Positions 11,069 to 21,015 of a DNA stretch of 64,000 bases are shown one piece after another. Every line of letters starts with the position of its first letter. Positions within the stretch are counted from its first letter, which is position 1. Position numbers and translations under genes: made by a program. Origin of the DNA: Haematobia irritans. Its lineage: Eukaryota > Arthropoda > Insecta > Diptera > Muscidae. The stretch spans positions 98,620,852 to 98,684,851 of the forward strand of contig NC_134401.1 of NCBI RefSeq assembly GCF_050003625.1, written 5' to 3'. The notes under the pieces are model-generated. The model saw nothing but the letters and a program-made list of their open reading frames with translations, ran no database searches and was not told the origin of the DNA.

Positions 11069-11410
11069 AAGTTTTTTTTGTTTTTTTGTTTTTTTTTTAC
11101 ATATATTCTAGATATGTTCGGAAGATTCCGAAAAAATGTTGAACATTACATTGTACTATATTAAATTTTGAACTGTAATATGTGTCTTATTAAAGACCTA
11201 AAGTCACAAAAGAACAGTGTTTGATATAAACGAAATGGACTGTGTTGTTGTTTCAAAAATAATTTTTTTTTATTGAAAAAATAAAAATTTTGTAAAAAAC
11301 GAATTTTTTTGGTGATAAACGTTTAAAATTTTCGAAGCAATTCAAAAAACTCTAACAAAAGAAAAACGTTTTCGGTACACGTTTTCCAAACGTTTTTTTT
11401 TCTTTGCGTG

Positions 11411-12150
11411 TATTTTTATACCCTCCACCATAGGATGGGGGTATATTAACTTTGTCATTCCGTTTGTAACACATCGAAATATTGCTCTAAGACCCCATAA
11501 AGTATATATATTCTGGGTCGTGGTGAAATTCTGAGTCGATCTGAGCATGTCCGTCCGTCCGTTCGTCTGTTGAAGTTACGCTAACTTCCGAACGAAACAA
11601 GCTATCGACTTGAAACTTGGCACAAGTAGTTGTTATTGATGTAGGTCGGATGGTATTGCAAATGGGCCATATAGGTCCACTTTTACGTATAGCCCCCATA
11701 TAAACGGACCCCCAAATTTGGCTTTCAGACCCTCTAAGAGAAGCAAATTTCATCCGATCCGCCTGAAATTTGGTACATGGTGTTATTATACGGTCTCTAA
11801 CAACCATGCAAAAATTGGTCCACATCGGTCCATAATTATATATAGCCCCCATATAAACCGATCCCCAGATTTGGCTTGCGGAGCCTCAGAGAGAAGCAAA
11901 TTTCATCCGATACGGCTGAAATTTGGTACGTGGTATTAGTATATGGTCTCTAAAAACCATGCCAAAAATTGTTCGGAATCGGTCCATAATTATATATAGC
12001 CCCTATATAAACCGATCCCCAGATTTGAACTCCGGAGCCACTTGGACGAGCAAAATTCATCCGATCCGGTTGTTAATATATATGGCCGCTGATAACCATG
12101 CTAAAATTGGTCCATATCCGTTCATAATCATGCTTGCCACTCGAGCAAAA
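11411..12150 (+). mobile_element. F1 DINE-like repeat, 3' end lost
   Basis: Starts TATACCCTCCACCATAGGAT, a hairpin tip. It then has TTTGTCATTCCGTTTGTAAC, a GTCCGTCCGTTCGTCTG microsatellite and internal modules beginning near 11741, 11894 and 12048, a period of 153-154 bp. It passes directly into the 29-bp minisatellite instead of its own GGCC-hairpin end. Confidence 0.82.
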
Positions 12151-12434
12151 ATAGTCTAGCAAAATTTTATTTCTATAGAAAATTTTGTCGAAATTTTATT
12201 TCTATAGAAAATGTTGGCAAAATGTTATTTCTGTAGAAACTGTTGTCAAAATTTTAAATCTTTTGAAAATTTTTTAAAAATTTTATTTCTATAGAAAATC
12301 ATGTCAAAATGTTATTTCTATAGAAAATTTTGTCAAAATGGTATTTCTATAGAAAATTTTGTCCAAATTTTACTTCTATAGAAAATTTTGTCCAAATTTT
12401 ACTTCTATAAGAAATGTTGTCAAAATTTTGTTTT
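12151..12434 (-). repeat. 29-bp minisatellite, short array
   Basis: Degenerate tandem copies of TTTTATTTCTATAGAAAATT-type units, the inverse orientation of the large array at 54.6-59.9 kb. The array resumes at 15805 after the hAT-type insertion. Confidence 0.85.
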
Positions 12435-12448
12435 GTCAAAATCAGGGA

Positions 12449-12567
12449 TCCGGAGCGGAGCGGAGCAAGTCCTTTTTTTGCCGGAGCGGGAGCGGCATTT
12501 CTAAAATCCGGAGCGGAGCGGGAGCGGGAGCGGAGCGGTTTCCAAATGAAAAACCGCTCCGCTCCGA
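12449..12567. repeat. Left GGAGCGG subterminal array of the hAT-type element
   Basis: Multiple GGAGCGG and GGAGCGGGAGCGG copies on the plus strand, then CCGCTCCGCTCCG in inverse orientation, so the array can fold back. GC-rich against AT-rich surroundings. Confidence 0.8.
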
Positions 12568-12896
12568 ATAAAATATTACTTGAATGAAATGTGTAACTTT
12601 GAAATTACACTGTGTAGGTAATTTCAAATATAGCTAGTACTTAGCGTAGTGTGAGTAAACTTTTAAAATGTACGATATGTATTTTTGTACGTACGTACAT
12701 TGGGGAAAACACAACGTGTTTTTTTAGTAATTGTTTTCAAAAACGGCAAATGTCAAAATAAATCTCTAGTATGTGTTGTAAAAGTAACAACAGTACTTTC
12801 GATCAATTTCATCCCGTATTACTACAAATATGTTTGTAATGAACGTCAAATAAATGCAATTAAACGATCTTATTTATATTTAATTTTTTAGTTTTC

Positions 12897-13170
12897 CACA
12901 TTGAAAAAATATTGTCGTGAAGTCAAAGATTTCATGTCCTTAGAATAAGAATGCAAATTTTGCTTAACATGGAAGACGCATTTCTCTAAAATAAAGTTTT
13001 TTTCCTTGTCCAAAAGTCAATACATTTTTGAATGAAGTTGTAATGTTCTTACAATTAATTGATTTTACTTAAAAATGTGTATCATAACATGAAAGATAAA
13101 TTTTTTGAGGTAAGGTCAACGTGACTTTAATAATTAAGAAAAATTCTTTTTTTTCAGTGTAAGGACATTC
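12897..13170 (+). repeat. Internal duplicated block, copy 1
   Basis: CACATTGAAAAAATATTGTC, GGAAGACGCATTTCTCTAAA and AAAATGTGTATCATAACATG also occur, diverged, at about 13784-14060, and in reverse at about 16740-17010. This is an unnamed dispersed repeat. Confidence 0.65.
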
Positions 13171-13637
13171 ATATTTGCTTTACTATTGTACTATATCCTA
13201 GCATTCTCTTATTTCTGATATTAGTTCTCGAAAATTTAATTAAAATTATGGATAGTTTCAATTTTGGTTGAAAAATGTGCGCATATACATTTATTTTATT
13301 TTTTTTCTCACATTGAAAAATAATGACTTGATTTGTATTATTGCATGTTATCTACTTTTTTTGAGAACGAACATTTCTTAAAAACGCTGTTCGAAAATTT
13401 ATTTTTACAATAAAGGGATAAAAGCGAAATTAGGTAACACTAGATCTGAGTAAGAATATTCGTAGGTATACCACGGACTGATTTCGATGGAGGTTGTTGC
13501 AAACATAAACATACACACACACATTACAAATATAACAAAACCTCTTCTCTACGTCTGTTGCAAAACAAAAAAAAAACTTTCGGAGTGTAGTTACTTCTAC
13601 TCTGTGTATAGACTTTCAATTCCAATCAGCGTTGCCG

Positions 13638-13659
13638 TTTTGGTCCGATCGGACCAAAA
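13638..13659. repeat. Perfect 22-bp palindrome within GGTCC-rich DNA
   Basis: TTTTGGTCCGAT and its exact inverse are joined at the centre. Further TTTGGTCC copies follow up to about 13750. Confidence 0.8.
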
Positions 13660-13783
13660 TTAGTCCAAAAGATTTCTAATTTTTAAATTTGGTCCGATGG
13701 TCGGACCAAACAGAATTTGGTCCATTTTGGTCCATTTTCATAAATTTGGTTTCTATCACATATTAAATAGTAGATGGTGCACC

Positions 13784-14060
13784 GCAAAGAATATTGTCGG
13801 GAGGCCAAATATTTCACATGCTTAAAATACGAATACGAATTTTGCTTAGAATAGAAGACGTATTTCTCTGAAATAAAGTTTTTTCCTTGTCTAAAAGTCT
13901 CTAAACTTTTCAATGAAGTCTGTTTGTCCTTATAGCTAAGTGATTCGACATAAAAATGTGTATCCTAACATGAATGAAAATTTCGTTTTAATGAAGTCAA
14001 AATGGATTTAATATTCTGAAAAAATCTTCAAAATTAATAAAATGTTTCAACACATTGTTT
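13784..14060 (+). repeat. Internal duplicated block, copy 2
   Basis: Diverged second copy of the block at 12897-13170; shared strings include GAAGACGTATTTCTCTGAAA and AAAATGTGTATCCTAACATG. Confidence 0.65.
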
Positions 14061-14694
14061 TAAAGTCATTATACCCTAAACCACATAGTGGTTAGGGTAT
14101 AATAAGTTTGATCTGCCAAAAAATGTGCCTACCAGAAATATTGATTTTAGACCCCATAAAATATATACCGATCGACTCAGAATCACGTCTTGAGTCGATC
14201 TAGCGCTTGGTGTCCGTCCGTCTGTCCATGTATTTGTTGTTCACAGGATTCCGGTCGCAATTATTAACCGATTTTGATGAAGTTTGGTACAGGGAGTTTT
14301 TTTGGGCACAAGGACGAACGCTATTGAATTTGGAAGAAATCGGATCAAATTTAGATATAGCTCCCACACGCAAAAAAATAATTCTTTCCTCCCAAACGAA
14401 ATTTTAGACAAACAAAGTTCGTTTCTCATTTGCTTTTCGCAGTAAGGAAGTGTATTTGGAAGAAAAGTATATACTTTTTGTGATAAACGTTTATTCTTTT
14501 CCAGGATGTAAAAACAATTTCATAAAGACTAACTCAAAAAAAAAAAAACATTGTTTTCTTGCTAATTGCATTTTCCCTCACATCTTTTTCACATCCACTA
14601 GGTTTTTTAGTTCTTAACACCTTTTCCTGTAATACCAACAATGTAGAAGAAATTATACGATTTTATAAATTTTTAATTTTTTTTTACCTTTCGC

Positions 14695-14768
14695 CTGGAC
14701 GGAGAATCGAACCGCGGACCATGCACTTTGTAAGCCAACACACTAACCACTGAGCTATGTAGCTGTTA
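14695..14768 (-). ncRNA. tRNA-like module T1 of CACGC element 2
   Basis: Minus-strand ATAGCTCAGTGGTTAGTG and GGTTCGATTCT boxes, as in copy 1. Confidence 0.55.
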
Positions 14769-14877
14769 TGGTCATCAATAGATAATTATCCATATAAGTT
14801 ATATTTATATAGCATAGCTTGCGGCGCCCACGAACCGAATAAACAAAGTTTATTTAACAGAAACAAACATTTAGTTT

Positions 14878-14951
14878 GGCACCGTGGAGCAGTGGTTGGT
14901 ACGTCCGACTTGCATGCCAAGGGTCGTGGGTTCGATCCCTGCTTCGACCAA
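14878..14951 (+). ncRNA. tRNA-like module T2 of CACGC element 2
   Basis: GCACCGTGGAGCAGTGG and GGTTCGATCCC boxes, then CTTCGACCAAAG and a long T run. Confidence 0.6.
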
Positions 14952-14986
<35 letters not shown>

Positions 14987-15677
14987 TATATTGTAGATAT
15001 GTTCGGAAGATTCCGAAAAAATGTTCAACAATACATTGTACTATATTAAATTTTGAACTGTAAAATGTGTCTTATTAAAGACCTAAAGTCAGAAAAGAAC
15101 AGTGTTTGATATAAACGAAATGGACTGTGTTGTTGTTTCAAAAATAACTTTTTATTGAAAAAATAAAAATTTTGTAACAAACGAATTTTTTTGGTGATAA
15201 AAGTTTAAAATTTTCGAAGCACTTCAAAAAACTCTAACAAAAGAAAAACGTTTTCGGTACACGTTTTCCAAACTTTTTTTTTCTTTGCGTGCATATATAT
15301 GTATTGCCCGATTTCGACAAATGGGGTCACGTTGCACTTTTTTACTAACCGATCGTCGTCAAATTTAGCACAAAATAATCTTCTGTATCACCCTTTAAGT
15401 CTGAAAATTTCATCGAAATCGGTTCAGATTTAGATATAGGTCCCATATATATGTATCGCCCGATTTTGCCAAATTAGGTCATAAAACCCTTATTTATCTA
15501 CCGATCTTACTCAAAGTTGGCTAAATGTAATCTTCTGTAGCACTAACTATATGTGCAAAAAATCATCGAAATCGGTTCAGATTTAGCTATAGCTCCCATA
15601 TATGTACCGCCCGATTTTTCTAAATAAAATAAAACTCAATTGAACAAATAATACAATGTTTGTACTATAATTTTCTC

Positions 15678-15790
15678 GAAGAGGAGCGGAGCGGAGAGAT
15701 TTTTTTTTCTAGGAGCGGAGCGTGGAGCGGAGCGGTTTTTTTTCTCCGGAGCGGGAGCGGAGCGGAGCGAAAAAAATGGACCGCTCCGGA
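15678..15790. repeat. Right GGAGCGG subterminal array of the hAT-type element
   Basis: GGAGCGGAGCGG copies separated by T runs (TTTTTTTT twice), ending with CCGCTCCGGATCCCTG. It mirrors the left array only loosely, so the pairing is by motif rather than by one long inverted repeat. Confidence 0.78.
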
Positions 15791-15865
15791 TCCCTGGTCA
15801 AAATGTTATTTCTATAGAAAATTTTGTCAAACTTAATTATATACGTATTTAATCGGCCATTTTAA

Positions 15866-16188
15866 GTTTAATATATACCACGTATGGACTACGTGGTATA
15901 TATTACGGTATTAGGAAGTTTTAAGATACCTTGTCATCGGCAAAAGTTACCGCAACCCAAGTAATTCGATTGTGGATGACAGTCTTCAGTAGAAGTTTCT
16001 ACGCAATTCATGGTGGAGGCCGAAGCTTATGTACCCTCCACCATGAATTGCGTAGAAACTTCTACTGAAGACTGTCGTCCACAATCGAATTACTTGGGTT
16101 GCGGTAACTTTTGCCGATGACAAGGTATCTTAAAACTTCCTAATACCGTAATATATACCGCGTAGTCCATACGTGGTATATATTAAAC
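15866..16188. repeat. 323-bp near-perfect palindrome made from the F1 end
   Basis: Arms 15866-16019 and 16035-16188 are 154 bp each and almost identical inverses around a 15-base spacer. Each arm is the F1 terminal region (TATATACCACGTATGGACTA through ACGCAATTCATGGTGGAGG; compare 51043-51172). It is a head-to-head fusion of two F1 ends that could form a cruciform. Confidence 0.9.
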
Positions 16189-16588
16189 TATATATACTTA
16201 TTTTAATTAAATTTTTTATATGTCTAACTTTTTTTTTAATTCATATAAAGGCTTTTACTTATTTTTGCCTTTAAAACTAATATATATAACTAATATAATG
16301 TATATGTTCAATAAGAGTCTCATTTGTTGTAATATCTCCAGTGATAAAATCTCATTAAATGAATTGTTATTATTAACTAAAATAAATAAAGAGGAATATG
16401 AAAACTGAAACTCTAACTTTTTGTGTTCCAAATGGTTAAAAACAAAGTAAGGATAGGACACAAACAAAGAAAAAATAAGGGCTCGTCCTTTGAAAATAAC
16501 TTAACGTTAACATAAATTGTCAACTTCAGACTCGATTTCAAGTAGAAATTATGCTATGTTTCAAGTCTTTGAAATTAAATATTGAAAA
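16189..16588. other. AT-rich sequence, no gene
   Basis: Only short, low-complexity frames are present. Nothing recognised. Confidence 0.4.
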
Positions 16589-16696
16589 TTAAAATAATAA
16601 TAATTAAATTAATTTTAGTTAATGTGGTATCACAATGGACTGAATAGTCTAAGTGAGCCTGAAACTTAATCGGGCTGCCATTTTAACCTAACCTAA
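16589..16696 (+). mobile_element. LINE 3'-tail insertion of about 108 bp
   Basis: It matches the 3' UTR of the LINE at 4339 (GGTATCACAATGGACTGAAT to AACCTAACCTAA) and is flanked by TATTGAAAA at 16580-16588 and 16697-16705. This is an extreme 5' truncation. Confidence 0.8.
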
Positions 16697-16739
16697 TATT
16701 GAAAAACATATCCTATTTTTGAACGTTTGTTGTTCTTTG

Positions 16740-17010
16740 CAGCCGTGATACAAAATGTGAAACAAACTTAAATACGATTTCATTAGGTTTAAAGTATTTT
16801 TCAGAATTATTTAAGGCAAAGTTGACCTTAACTAAACAAAATTTTCTTTCATATAAAGGTACCTCGTTTTAAATCGTATCACTTAAATATAAGGTCAAAA
16901 CGACTTCATAGAAAAGTTTATCAACTTTTGGACAAAGGAAATAAAACTTTAAATCAAAGAAATGCATCTTCTATGCTAAGCAAAATTCGTTTTCGTTTTT
17001 TAAGGACATA
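16740..17010 (-). repeat. Inverted copy of the 12.9-kb dispersed block
   Basis: GAAATGCATCTTCTATGCTAA and CAAAATTCGTTTTCG are inverse matches to the block at 12897-13170 and 13784-14060. Confidence 0.55.
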
Positions 17011-17339
17011 AATTAAAACATCGCAAAATCAAATTGAGGTTATCGAAATATTTATAAGTTGTACAACCAACCTTACAATCAAATTTTATTCTGAGCATAT
17101 ATCTTCTGAACAAGATTTTTGCGAAGTTATTATATAAACTTGATATTGCAAGATTTTGGACTGAAGGTTCAAAATTTTGTCAGAAAATACAACAATTTAA
17201 AATCACGGTTGCCAAAGTTGGTAGAATTCTACCACAAATAACATAATAGATTTTTTACTGTTTTGTAGATTGGTAGAATTTTTGATGTTTTGGTAGATTT
17301 TGCAAAATATACCTCTCCAAATAAGAGAGATATACAATT

Positions 17340-17419
17340 TTGACATCATTTTCTAAAAAAACATAAAATTTTGACAAAATTTTCTATAGAAATAAAATTT
17401 TGACAAAATTTTCTATACA
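17340..17419 (+). repeat. 29-bp minisatellite remnant
   Basis: About two and a half units of the CTATAGAAATAAAATTTTGA type. It is cut at 17420 by TA-CACGCACAGAAAAAAAAC, which looks like the tip of another TA-flanked element whose other end I cannot find. Confidence 0.7.
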
Positions 17420-18992
17420 CGCACAGAAAAAAAACATGTTTGGACATGTTTCCCGCATCCATTTAATGCTTATCTAGAGCATGTATTTCGTCTTCGTAAA
17501 AATAATTTTCGAGCAGAGAAAAATATATGCTGGCAATAAGCATTTAAATGGTTCTCAAATGTCGCACACATGTTCTATTATTTAAATGATAGAATTTGAG
17601 ACCATTACATGGTCGGGAAAATCATGTACCTGACCATTCAATTTTTCGACTTTTTGCAGGGAAAAAAGTATTTTTATAGGTTACGTATAGACATGTCTAC
17701 AACCATAAAGACCATGCAGACTTTTTTCGTGACAATTTAATTTTTTAACTTTTTTGCAGCGAAAAGAATTTTATAAAAACATTGAGCAGGTACACACGAT
17801 TTTTGTTTTGCGCGTAAGTCGTATGTTGATTGTTTCTTGGAATGGATGGAGAATACGGAATTACTGTGTTTTGTGTTAATTTATTTACTCAGAAGTGGCA
17901 CGTGGTTTTATGTGAACACAAACAAGTATATACGGCCGTAAGTTCGGCCAGGACGAATCTTATGTACCCTCCACCATGGATTGCGTAGAAACTTCTGCGA
18001 AAGACTGTCATCCACAATCGAATTACTTGGGTTGCGGTAACACTTACCGATGGCAAGGTATCTTAAAACTTCTTAACATCATTTTCTAAATTGTGAGTTA
18101 GTCCATACGTGGTATATATTAGAGAAAAAAGTTATGTATAGGTAAGTCTCCAAATAATTACGAATCGCTATGAACTTTTGCACGATAAGTGGAGAGCCAG
18201 AATTTAAATATGGGGGTCGCTTATATGGTAGCTACAATTATTAACTTAATATGGACCAATTTTTGTGTGATTGGGGATCGATTTATCTGAGGGCTATATA
18301 TAATTATAGAGCGATAAGGACCTAGTTAGGCATGGCTGTTAACGGCCATATACTAGCACAATGTACCAAATTTCAACTAACTCGGATGAAATTTGCTCCT
18401 CCAAGAGGCTCCAAAACCAAATCTCGGGATCAGTTTATATGGGGGCTATATATCATTATGGACTGATATGGACCACTTTTGGCATGGTTGTTAAATATAA
18501 TATACTACCACCACGTACCAAATTTCAACCAGATCGGATGCATTTTGCTTCTCCAAGAGGCTCAAAAACCAAATCTCGCGATGGGTTTATATGGGGCTAT
18601 ATATAATTATGGACTGATATGAACCAATTCCAGCATGGTTGCAAGCAAGCCAAATTGGGGGATCGGTTTATATGGGGACTATATATAATTATGGACCGAT
18701 GTGGACCAATTTTTGCATAGTTATTAATGACCATATACTTACACCATGTACCAAATTTCATCCGGATCAGATGAAATTTGCTTCTCTTATAGGCTCCGCA
18801 AGCCAAATCTGGGGATCGGTTTTATGGGGGCTATAATAATTATGGACCGATGTAGACCAATTTTCGCACGATTATTAGAGATCATATGCTAACACCATGT
18901 ACCAAATTTCAGCCGGATCGGATGAAATTTGCTTCTCTTAGAGGATTCGCAAGCCAAATCTGGGGGATCGGTTTATATGGGGGCTATATATA

Positions 18993-20292
18993 AATGGGGG
19001 CTATATATAAAATTTGGTCAATATAAACTTGACGTATTTCTTTCAATTTTGCATTTAAAAAACCTGAACACCCCTCATTTTGACGGTGTGTGTGTGTGTG
19101 TAGAATGTTGCTCCTATTTTGATTTTGGAATTCACTTCTCAGTTGTCAAAATGCCGTCCAAGCAAGAAGAGCAGCGTATCAAAATTTTGCTCGCGCATCG
19201 CGAATATCCGAGATACTCGCACTCAAAGCTGGCAAAATCGCTAAAAGTTGCCAAATCAACCGTTACAAGTGTAATTAAAGTGTTTGGGGAACGTTTGTAG
19301 ACAGCCAGGAAGTCTGGATCGGGGGGAAATCGAAAACCGGAAGCCGCTGAGACGACAAATAGAGTTGCAGGTATTTTCAAGCGAAACCCTAACCTCTCTC
19401 TCCGAGATGCCGCAAATAAGCTGGGTGTATCGTCTACAACCGTGCATCGAGCCAAAAAACGAGCCGGACTATCGACTTACAAGAAGGTAGTGACTACAAA
19501 TCGCGATGATAAACAAAATACGACGGTCAAAGCGCGATCCCGGAGGCTGTACACGACGATGCTGACGAAGTTTGACTGCGTGGTAATGGACGACGAAACC
19601 TACGTCAAAGCCGACTAAAAGCAGCTTCCGGGACAGCAGTTTTATAGGGCAAAAGGAAGGGGAAAGGTAGCAGATATTTTCAAGCACATAAAACTGTCAA
19701 AGTTCGCAAAGAATATCTGGTTTGGCCATCTGTACCTGTGGCTTGAAAAGCAGCATTTTCATAGCTTTCGGGACTGTCAACCAAGAAATTTACGTGAAAG
19801 AGTGTTTGAATAAACGTCTGCTGCCTTTCCTGAAGAAACACGGTTGTTCCGTACTGTTTTGGCCGGATTTGGCATCTTGCCATTACGGTAAAAAGGCCAT
19901 GGAATGGTACGCCGCCAACAATGTGCAGGTGGTTCCCAAGGACAAGAACCCTCCCAACACGCCAGAGCTTCGCCCAATTGAGAAATACTGGGCTATTGTC
20001 AAGCGGAACCTAAAGAAGACCAAAAAAACTGCTAAGGACGAGCAGCAGTTCAAGGCAAACTGGCTTTCTGCGGCGAAGAAGGTGGACAAGGTGGCTGTAC
20101 AAAATCTGATGGCAGGTGTCAAGCGTGAGGCCCGGCAATTCGGATTTGGAAAAGCGAAAGCCTAACTGAATATTTTTCCTGAATTTTATATTAATTGAAC
20201 TTGAAAAAGAAATTTAATTTGATTTTTTAAATAAACGATTTCACCGATTTACACGCGTTTTCCCTTGACCAAATTTTGTCCGTATCACCCTT
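18993..20292 (+). mobile_element. DD37E Tc1/mariner-type transposon, copy 1
   Basis: The right tip GACCAAATTTTGTCCGTATC-ACCCTT is intact and followed by TA. The expected left tip (AAGGGTGATACGGTC) is replaced by sequence resembling the surrounding F1 module, after which AAATTTGGTCAATATAAAC is normal. The insert lies in a GGCTATATATA-ATTATGG site of F1. Confidence 0.85.
19151..20165 (+). pseudogene. DD37E transposase, broken copy
   Basis: Starts MPSKQEEQRIKILLAHRE with an N-terminal helix-turn-helix region (SHSKLAKSLKVAKSTVTS). Catalytic residues are seen in VVMDDETYVKAD (first Asp), FWPDLASCHYG (second Asp) and TPELRPIEKYWA (Glu). The spacing of 37 residues between the second Asp and the Glu defines the mosquito/fly DD37E group. 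There are stops at codon 50 (19298) and codon 156 (19616), and a frameshift near 19710. The last 148 codons (19722-20165) are open. It would make the cut-and-paste transposase but is inactive. Confidence 0.93.
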
Positions 20293-20729
20293 TAATTATG
20301 GACCGATGTGGACCAATTTTTGTGCGATTGTTAGAGATCATATGCTAACACCATGTACCAAATTTCAGCCAGATCGGACCAAATTTCAGCCGGATCGGAT
20401 GAACTTTGCTTCTCTCAGAGGATTCGCAAGCCAAATCTGAGGGTCCGTTTATATGGGGGCTATACGTAAAAGTGGACCGATATGGCCCATTTGCAATACC
20501 ATCCGACCTACATCAATAACTACAAGTTTCAAGTGGATAGCTTGTTTCGTTCGGAAGTTAGCGTGATTTCAACAGACGAACGGACGGACATGCTTAGATC
20601 GGCTCAGAATTTCACCACGACCCAGAATATATATATACTTTATGGGGTCTTAGAGCAATATTTCGATGTGTTACAAACGAAATGGCAAAGTTAATATACC
20701 CCCATCCTATGGTAGAGGGTATAAACAAT

Positions 20730-21015
20730 CTATAGAAATAACGTTTTTTTATGGAAATAAAATTTAAACAAAATTTCCTATAGGAATAAAATTTTGGCAA
20801 CATTTTCTATAGAAATAAATTTTGACAAAATTTTCCATAGAAATAAAATTTTGACAAGGTTTTCTCTATAGAAATAAAATTTTGACAAAGTTTTCTATAG
20901 AAATAAAATTTTGACAAAGTTTTCCATAGAATTAAATTTTTTAATAAATAATAGTAATAAAGTTTTTTATAGAAATACAATTTTGACGAAATTTTCCATA
21001 GAAATAAAATTTTAA
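20730..21015 (+). repeat. 29-bp minisatellite, short array
   Basis: About ten degenerate units of TTTTGACAAAATTTTCTATAG type, starting directly after the F1 tip at 20724. Confidence 0.85.

Larger units (their letters stand above)
10494..11410. mobile_element. CACGC element, copy 1
   Basis: Tips CACGCAAAAAAATAATTC and CTTTGCGTG are inverted and flanked by TA (10492-10493 and 11411-11412). The element has no protein-coding sequence but holds two tRNA-like modules pointing away from each other. Copies at 14367, 26461 and 49804 share the same layout, and TA duplication suggests cross-mobilisation by a mariner-type transposase. Confidence 0.88.
14367..15291. mobile_element. CACGC element, copy 2
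   Basis: Same orientation and layout as copy 1. Tips CACGCAAAAAAATAATTC and TTCTTTGCGTG. Here the flanking dinucleotide is CA on both sides (14365-14366 and 15292-15293) rather than TA. The poly-T after module T2 is expanded to more than 20. Confidence 0.88.
14069..15624 (+). mobile_element. F4 DINE-like repeat, split by a CACGC element
   Basis: Starts ATACCCTAAACCACATAGTG, a hairpin with the following GTTAGGGTAT, and includes GTCCGTCCGTCTGTCC. It continues after the nested element with modules whose GGTTCAGATTTAG strings start at 15421 and 15574, exactly 153 bp apart. The far end is missing. Confidence 0.78.
12443..15796. mobile_element. 3.35-kb hAT-type element with GGAGCGG subterminal arrays
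   Basis: Inverted tips CAGGGATCCGGAGCGG and CCGCTCCGGATCCCTG are flanked by the 8-bp duplication GTCAAAAT (12435-12442 and 15797-15804), which marks a hAT insertion into the minisatellite. Each end carries many GGAGCGG motifs in an otherwise AT-rich setting (12449-12567 and 15678-15790), as expected for transposase-binding subterminal repeats. I find no transposase, so it is non-autonomous. It contains an F4 DINE-like repeat with a CACGC element nested in it. Confidence 0.85.
17933..20724 (-). mobile_element. F1 DINE-like repeat, full length, split by DD37E element
   Basis: CAAGTATATACGGCCGTAAG at the left and CCATCCTATGGTAGAGGGTA at the right are the two F1 tips. Internal modules (ACCAAATTTCA..CCGGATCGGATG, GGGGGCTATATATAATTATG) repeat at about 153 bp. 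The DD37E transposon at 18993-20292 interrupts one module. It abuts the 29-bp minisatellite on the right. Confidence 0.85.

Noticed and set aside
17421..17810. A further TA-flanked element starting CACGCACAGAAAA
   Set aside because: Only one tip is visible; I could not find the inverse tip downstream, so boundaries cannot be supported.
18361..18960. Several open frames in F1 and F2 modules (also 11.5-12.2, 23.5-24.5 and 49.3-49.7 kb)
   Set aside because: They follow the 153-bp non-coding modules, which are divisible by three, so open frames repeat along them without being genes.
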